Shown one piece after another: positions 24,601 through 33,600 of a stretch of DNA of 64,000 nt. This stretch comes from Crossaster papposus. Taxonomy: Eukaryota > Echinodermata > Asteroidea > Velatida > Solasteridae. A program made the translations under genes and the position numbers. The notes below the pieces were generated by a model, which worked only from the letters and a program-made list of their open reading frames with translations, searched no databases and was not told the origin of the DNA. The stretch lies in the NCBI GenBank assembly GCA_037893245.1, contig JBAIAA010000659.1, forward strand, positions 124,001-188,000, in the 5' to 3' direction. Each line of letters starts with the position of its first letter. Position 1 is the first letter of the stretch.

Positions 24601-27600
24601 TTTTTTACCTGAGCGTCTATAAATTGCTCTGTTTCATCTAAGGAAAGTCATGGAACCAGACTACAAAAAAACAGCATTATTGTTCTTGTTTTTCCAGCAT
24701 CTATAAACACATAACTAAAAAAACCAACAGTTCAACTTCACAATATTTATTATAAATATGAACAAAAATTACAACAAAAGCAAATGGTGTATATTTTTGT
24801 ACTACTTTTAAGGACTTATAGTTTGTTGAAAACAAAACGTTTAAAAAGGGACACTTGCCTTGGCATATCTGTTCCATTTCTCTTCCAGTAGCTTCTGAAT
24901 GATTTGTCCTTCCAGCATCTTCAGATGTTGCAGCTTGCTCCCTTGAACGATCATGCGCAGTGCGGACCTCTCGTCTGAGTCGGGGTGAAAAAAGAATAAT
25001 AGACCCTTGGCAAAGAGCGCCCCCGCGAGATCGAGTTTCGATCCTTTAATATCATCAGACACTTCGTATACATTAAACTGACACCTTACATGAAATGAGA
25101 TTTGTTTTTGAAGGTGTCTCGTGGGCGATTTAATCGATGCGGGCAACGCGGGGAGCATGACGATTTATAGCCTTTGGGGATAAATTATACAAGAGATGCA
25201 TCCATGGTGTTACCGCAATCTTTCCTAGTTTATAATTTATACATATTTTACCAACCAATACGTTTATGTACATGTATCACCAACTTATAATTTCTAATGA
25301 ATGCTTTTGTGAGTGATTTATCTGTGCGTTTCCTAGTTTCTCATTTGTCTAAACGCCGCATTTATGTCGCCTATTACACCACCCAGCAGATGGCGAATGT
25401 CGCTAAATTAGAAGCCTATGTTTGATATTAAGCATTTCCCAAATTTAAAATCTGGACTTGTACATACAACACAAAGGTCACCGATAACAATACAGTACAC
25501 TGCAAAAACTGTGTTTAGCGAGTAAACACTTTTCTAAACACTTTCTTGCTATCAGTTTGTAAACATGTTTAAATGCTAAACATGTTTAGCATGAGGACGG
25601 ATTGGATGCGTGCATTTAGCTTCTAAACATGTTTACAAACTGATAGCAAGAAAAGTGTTTCCTCGCTAAACACAGTTTTTAGAGTGTACGCATGACAGTA
25701 AAGTACAACTCATCAATTTACGAATTTCTATTTCCCAGATCGTTATAGCGGAAATGAGAACATCCCCGACACTCATTAAAAACGCTGGCTGCTTTCATCA
25801 AGCAACTATACCGACTAAATTTGTGTTTAGTTCCATTAGAGTAATGAATTTTATCTTCAATAAATTAATCTACTGGCTTGTTCCCTGGCCATGCGAGATG
25901 CCGATGGATTTATAAAGCGCTCGCCAGCGGCCATGCGAAGGATCATAGCACGACCGCTGGGAGTTTTTGAGTGCTATAGCGCTTGTATGATGCTGATCAG
26001 TGTAATTTGATGTGACAAGAAAAGAGTATTCCATTAAAATTGATGAGATTTCTGATGTAGCATCAACTGATATGTGGGAATTATAACAGACTTTGAAGCA
26101 AAACCTAATGAAAAGTAATTTTTCAACATGTTTTAGACCCTTTTGAACAGAAATAACATGTTAATTTTGACCAAGGGTAAAACGTGAACGCCAGTCTGTA
26201 TAGACCATTGTGCCTTTTGTTTACATCTGTATTCAAAATCTGCCCGGCGGTATGCACATGCATCATATTTTGCATACAAATTTCCATCGAAAGTGACATC
26301 AAAGGTCACATAATTCAAAGGCGATCTGACTTGCAAAGTCGCTCCTTAACCACATTTTATGCAAAACATAAAAACGTGGGCCTCAAATATGCATTTTTGA
26401 AAATTTCCCATAGTTTGATACAAAATCGAAATCTCGGAGTATTATTTTCTCGGAATATACAACATTCACAAAGCTAAAACTGTTTCGTTAGGTTATTTAT
26501 TTATTTTTTAGAATTTTTGCTGCTTCAAACGAAAAAGATCATGCACAACTGTTCATACATTTTCATCTTTGAACGAGTGCTTCGATTCCACGAGTGCACA
26601 TGTGTTTTATAAGGTCAATTTTTATACGACATTTCTCAAACGCCATGAAAATTTTCAGTTTTTATGTATTGAGATGTTAGTAACAATAACCAATGGCCTC
26701 TTCCGGGGTGATTTTGTTAAAGAAATCAATATACCAGATATAATTTCAAAAACTCCTACTTTTACACGCTAATTTCCTATTTGAGAGGTTCCGAAGCGCG
26801 CCACCAGGAGTCAACTTTCAGGTTCTATTTTCAGCTGTAGCCAAATAATTCATACACGGATTTTGCTCAGCTTGTAGTCTTAGCTCAATTTGTCTCTTAC
26901 TCAACTCTCCTCCCGGCCCGATTGAGTCCAGTCCGGTCAGTGGATAAGCCACATTGGCCACCGTGCCGTGTGTCCACTGGGTCTCACTGGAAAGGTCAAG
27001 TAAGTGAGCGAACAACTCCCCCCGGCCCAGACGATAGGATAACTCCAATGGTGTCAGACCAGCGTGGTTGAAGATATCGTGGCGGGCAGGAATGGCAGTG
27101 TGATTGACTACGTGACTCATCATGTGCTGGGAGCAAAGTAAAGACAAAACGACAAATCTAAGAAATCTACGAAATGGAAGAAGAATAGGAGTACTAATCC
27201 CTAGAGTTGTAATGACTTGAGTAATGACTCGATTCGAGTCCGACTATAGTCACAATTTTTGGCGAATCGACTCGATCCGAGTCCCGATGGTGAAACTACT
27301 CGACATGACTCGATTCGAGTCTCGATGGGTAAATGACTCGACTCGACTCGACTCAAGTCTAGTCCTTTATCAGGATGACCTGACTCGAGTGAAGGCTAAT
27401 ATCCCAGCAATAAGAGCAAAACATTGCGAAACAAATTATTGCAATGTTACTATACAAAAGAAAACACCAAAAATACTGTTATACCTTCTGGTTATGGATA
27501 ATAACCATGTGCACCACGGTGTTCCCAAAAGAGTCCTTGGCGTCAGGGTTGACCGTCCCCCGTCCCTTCTCGTTCTTCAACCCTTCCGCCACCAAGTAGT

Positions 27601-30600
27601 CATAGATCTCTACGTTGCCCACGCTGGCAGCGAAGGCTAGTGGGTACTCGCCGTAGTAGGCGTTGCCTTCGTAGGTGGAGCTGGTACGGAAGGCCGAGTG
27701 GGTGCCATCCTTGAGGTCCGTGGGGCGGAAGAAGCGGCCCGTAGCGCGCTGGTCCAGGCGGGCCTTGTAGCGACCCACCAGGAGCTTGACCCACTCCAGG
27801 CTGTTGTTAATGATGGCGAAGTGCAGACAACTCTCTCCTAGTATAATGGGTAATCGATAACAAAATGGTTGGTCGGTTTGTCGTCACATCATCGCGGATC
27901 CTTCTTCTGTCAACCACAGATCAATTTACGCCTAAACGATGGCTGCCAGTGTTCTTATTCTCCTACAGAATTTATTGTTCAATTTGTAAATCTTGTTTTA
28001 ATGTGAACAAAAATACATTATTTGGAGCGTCTGCAACTCCCTGAAAAAGGTTTTTATTTTTTTTAAATTGCATAATTAAAATGTTGTGAAGAAATAATTT
28101 ACTAAATAAACCTCAAAGTTAAAGGTCGTGTACAATAATTTGCTTTTGCTGTAATTTTTTGAAATGGTTGAATTTGGGAGTTAGTATTTTATTGCAAACT
28201 ACCTGTGTTTAAAGTTTTGTGCTAAAAAACCCCACGAAATCAATGCTTTTCTGTAGGGCCTAGGTGTGGTCCCCTGATCTCAATTCAGACGTACAAAGCA
28301 TTGTTTAGACGTCGGGGAACCAGACGAGCTTGCTTGCGCCATTTACAGATGTTGCATGCAAACAAAATGTGGACTAACTGAATTTGATAAAGTGGGGCAG
28401 TATTTAAAACCATCGTTGGAATTTTTTTTTTAAATCACACTTTTATTGAGAATAACAGCAAACCCTGTGACATGGTTTCATATAGGATGCTTTAGACTAA
28501 GTAATATTCACGTTCAGTCATGTAAGGTTTTTCATAATGATTCAGTAGTCTTTTTTTTCTTTATGTTTGCAAATTGTTGTATAATTCTTATTCAAATGTA
28601 AATAACAAAATATACAAAAATATATAAAAATCGAGGTGAAACTCGAGAAAAAAACCCAGAGAATGCATATTTCAGAGATGCGATCTAAAAAGCTCAAACC
28701 AAAAACAATTTACCATAGTAGTCATTTCCTTCATCTAAAAAGTTCAGACCGAAAAAAATTACCATAGTAGTCATTTCCTTCATAAATATCCTGCGCCATC
28801 TTCGGATACATCTCCAACAAGATCCTGGCAATCTTAAGATGAGTCTCCGTGTTATTCAGCAGGCACAGGTGAAGCGCCGTCTCCCCGACCTCGCCTCGGC
28901 GGCTAAGGTCCCAGCAAGCCTCCCGCTGACGGAACCGGTTGATGGCCGCTAACTGGGACCGGTCGAAATGCAACACCAGTTCCTTGCTGGACATCCTCTT
29001 TACTAGCTTCTTGGCCTGGGTGTCACGTCGTTATTTTAGGGCGAGAGGAATGGTCGTTACTAAAACACTTTATAATATGTGACCCATCACGAGTAAATAA
29101 GACACTTTGAGGCAAAAATGAAAATTGAGATTTTGATTTCATCATATAAAGCTTGTTTAGCTTTAGGCCTAAAAATGATGAAATCAAAATCTCAATTTTC
29201 ATTTTTGCCTCAAAGGGTCTCATTTACTCGTGCTATGGGTCACATTATGTTAGGGATATTTCTTATTTATTTAGAGATGTCTCTAAATTTGGTGATGTCG
29301 CAGGTCAGCTCGCCTTTGAATAATGTGACTTGCGACGTCATCCCTAACCAAATGATATGCAAAACATGATGCGTGCGCGTACCGCGAAGCATTTTGAAAC
29401 ACTATGCACAAAAGTATAGCCCCCTAAAAAAAAGACAATCACTCTGGGCTTCGTTTCTGTTCCCGACTTCTGGACCGGGGTGGGACATTTGCTACCCCCC
29501 CCCCCCCCCCCCCCCCCCCTCCCATTTTCTGCGCTGAAATATACAACAAAAATGCGTAATTGTAACTTTGCAACCGGCAAAAATGTATTACAAACGGAGA
29601 ACAAACACTAGAAAGAGCTTGAAATGCACCCGGCTTTAAAATCTGTTTATGGAGGCGAGTGTACAATTCTGCAACGCTGTGTCATATCGTGTAAACACCC
29701 GGTGTCCCCCCCCCCCCCCCCCCCCCCCCAAACTTAACACGGATTTGACACTGGTTTTGATGTACATGCAGTGGTTGAGTTACACTTGGCCGCGGCTTGA
29801 TATTACCCACAAGTCTATGAGGTGTGGCTGCAGCCGCTACAGTATTACAAAAAAACACCGTAGACTCGTACGTAATTTTAAGCCGCAGCCAAGTCATTTC
29901 GAGAAAATCGTGTTTGAAATTAGGCCTTTTTTAAATTCAACACGGGCCTATAATATTATCACATTTTGGTGCTCATTATTCAAAATTGTGTGCCATGTAC
30001 GATGGAAATTGTGTGCATAATACCCGTTATAAAATATAAATCGATATTCCGAAAATATAGGGACGTTTCTCTCTGAAATAAATACAATTTGGGCCCAAAA
30101 CCATACATGAACCGTTGTTACAACCAAGCATCATTAAGAATCATTACTTGTACTACCCGGAATTAATATACAATGTTAACCTAGATTCCGTGTCTATCGG
30201 TCAGGATTATACGTAATTTACGCATTATTTATAGGACTACACAGGCAGCAATCGCTCAAAACACTGCATACAATTCGTCGGTTAAAAGCCCAGCGCTTGA
30301 GGGAGGCGTGTTAAGAGAGTAGCACGTTACGCCACTTCTTGTTAAATTGTTGCACTCAAATTAGTGTCCTGAATTGATGAACGGGGCACATAAATACAAT
30401 ACGGGGAAGAAGAACAAAGAACAGCGACCGGCCGCATTGAGATGTCACCTTGTATTGAGTGCTTCTATAGGTAATTCTACGGGGAATTGCAGTAAAGTTC
30501 ATATATCCTTCCGCGTTTAGTGGTTCAACCATAATTTGTTTTATCCCGGTCCCGGAGCTTAGCTTTAAACCTCACCGATAACTTACAATATAATTTCTGT

Positions 30601-33600
30601 CTCATACACGGTCGGGAGTTCACATCGTGTGATAACAAACGCTGAATTATTTATTACTTGTCACTAGGGGCTTTGACTTGTGAGACCTGCGTACATGCGA
30701 AATAGATGGTGGCATTTATAAATTCGACCGTCTTATTTCTTGTCATCTCTCTAACTGACTTACAAAATCCACCAAATTCATTTGATCGTGTTAAAGATAT
30801 ACACCATTTGCTTTTTATGTAATTTGGGTTAATATTCATATCATATTTATACTGTGACGCTGATCTGTTTTGTGTTCACGCTGAAAAATTTGGTAAAAAT
30901 GCATGTAGTCTGGTACCCTGACTTATTTGAAATTATCAGATTGTCTTGCACCCATTGACCGTGTGAATGAAACTCATTGCAAATAAAATGCGGACTATAA
31001 TGTAATGAATTGGGGGCAGTTTTTGAAAATAGCAGCAGGTTTTTCTAACGATTGCTGGCCGGCAATCTTTGAATATTGATACAAAAATCCACTTTTCTTG
31101 AAAACCACAGCACACCAGGGCCCAATTTCATAGAGCTGCTAAGCAAAAAAATTTGCTTAGCACAAAAGTCTTGCTCATTAAAAACAGGTTACTAGCCAAA
31201 ATTATACATGTTTTTCATGCTAAGCAAGAAAACAGCTGATTATCAATCCAGAACAATAAAGATCAGGTAAAAATTTGGTCTGTAACCTTGTTTTTGCCAA
31301 GGACAAATTGTCATGCTAAGCAAATTTTTTTGCTTAGCAGCTCTAGGAAATTGGGCCCAGGTGTTGTGATTTCACAGGATGCTTGAGACTGTTATTCACT
31401 TACAGTCAAGTAAGGTGTTTCATAAATAATTTAGTGTACTACCTTTAATTAAACAAGACTTAATCGCACACAAAGTAAACGCATGATGGGTGTCACCAGC
31501 AACATTGATTGACACACTTTACGATCTTTAGTAAAATTAAGAAAAGAAAAAAAATTGTTTTCAATAATTTCAAAAAAAAGGAAACTCATCAATCAGGCAG
31601 AAAATATAATCCATCAATTTCAACTTGGATATTTTGTAACCTCAAAAACCCATCAACATGAACATTGCTTTTCCCCGCGCTTTTCGGTGCTCTTTTCTCT
31701 ATTATCTGACGTCACAAATTGGTTTGCACACCTTATGACGAGCGAGTCGGGAAGGGCTGGGTTGGCTGCCAAAGTCAACACATTTCGCTCCTCGTCAATT
31801 AACTCAAGCGAAAATTATACTCGTCAAACAATGAATAATTACGTACATAAACAAAAAAACGCCATTGAAAATAACCAGCATAGGCCTATGTGCACAATTG
31901 GGTTATGTATATACAATTGAAATATTAAACGACTCCGTAGGCCAAATTGGCAGTTATTCAATCAATTTACAAATGTATAAGCATGAAGAAAAAATACTGA
32001 AAGTAATGATAATTACCAAAGCGATCGCGGTCGTTTCATGAAATATTAAATTCTCTAAAAACAGACATAATTCTGTTATCCGATGCGGTTAGTATGACCA
32101 TTACGGTGGCTCTGGAATGCCATAGGCCTATGTATTTTTGTTATCGCTATAATTTCTAAAGCCGCTTGTACTCCGTATATAGGGGACTATATATTTGTAC
32201 GGCAAGCTCAAGTTTTGGGCCTAATAAGCAGGGGTTGTAGTGGAGTCCCTGCAAGTCCTTTCACAAGTCCTTTCGTGAAGCCAGTCACAAGTCCCTTCAT
32301 AAAGGCAGTCACAAGTAACTGGATGAACAATGACAAAGGAATGCTTTTGTCAAAGCTCATTTGAATAGCTTGTGATTTGAATTGGAACTGAAGGACTTGT
32401 GATGGACTTGCAGGGACTCACAGGGACTCACAGGGACTTGTGATGGACTCGACTACATCCCTGCTAATAAGTAATATGTTGGTATTGAAAGCCTTTGCCT
32501 TTGTTCAGTATGACAATGCTATGCAAAGAGCTGATTTGTAAATACTCACTTCCACTTCTGCCTTTAACTTTTGTCTAATCGTTGCGTATTCCACCTTCGT
32601 GATTGCCTTTCCTTCACCGCCATTGTATAAAAATGGTCTCACCTAAATTAAACAAAAAAACATATTTGGGATATGTCACAATGTCACAACGTCTAACAAA
32701 TACATACAGCATTTTTAGAGCATGTATATGATGTTTTTTAACAATACATTTCTCACTCGTTATAAAAATGACGACCACATTAATTTCTACAAACAGTTCG
32801 ATCTTAAGGCCAATCGGATGCTGATAGCAATTTTGTTTTCACCCGAAGCGGTTACCGTCCGTCAAATTGGTATTCCAACAAACCTCTGTTCATGTACACG
32901 ACGTCACACTTTGTTTACACGTGCGCTGTCTTATGGGAGCCAGTTCGGGATGACGTCATCGGTACATAGGCTTATTACTTTGAAGGTCATTTTGCAATTA
33001 TGTTCCTAATATAGGCCCTATTTCTACCGACTTTGTCGATACACTTATTGTTATCAACAAGCGCGAGTTCGTGAAGGAGTCGCGTCGGTGTGTGTTCTAG
33101 TTTAAATGCACAACAATACCCGGCAGAAAATTGCCTCTAGCATGTTCATTTCATAATGTTTAAAAGGCACTGTTCGACTACAACTAAAACGACATTGTAG
33201 TGCGGATTTGGTTTATACGCGACATCGTTTTCGGTGCGGCTTTGGTTGTCATTTTGGTTACTCTCCTTAAGTGCTTGACGACAAGTTCCCGGATGTCGAA
33301 TTTAGCACAAGAAGAACAACAACGATAGGCGCTTATATACTCGCCGTCTGCAACGCGGCTAAAAATAATGGCATCATAAGAGGCGTTCCATTTATTTATT
33401 TGAACTTTAACCTACCCGTCGATGCAAGAACTCCCTAAAGTCCTCCTCGCTCAGTCTGTAAAACTCCTCCATGAGACGCCCTCTACTGGCGAAGTGAACT
33501 AACTGTGAAGGCATTTTTTGTTAAAAAGAGACGGGTACATTTTTGTGAAAAAACTAAACAGCCACCCGCCATGCGTGCAAAATCATAGTGGGTACCAACG

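Noticed and set aside
33503-33514. ATG at 33514 as the TRPV start codon
   Set aside because: It overlaps a splice acceptor, and exon 1 joins in phase to a family-typical sequence.
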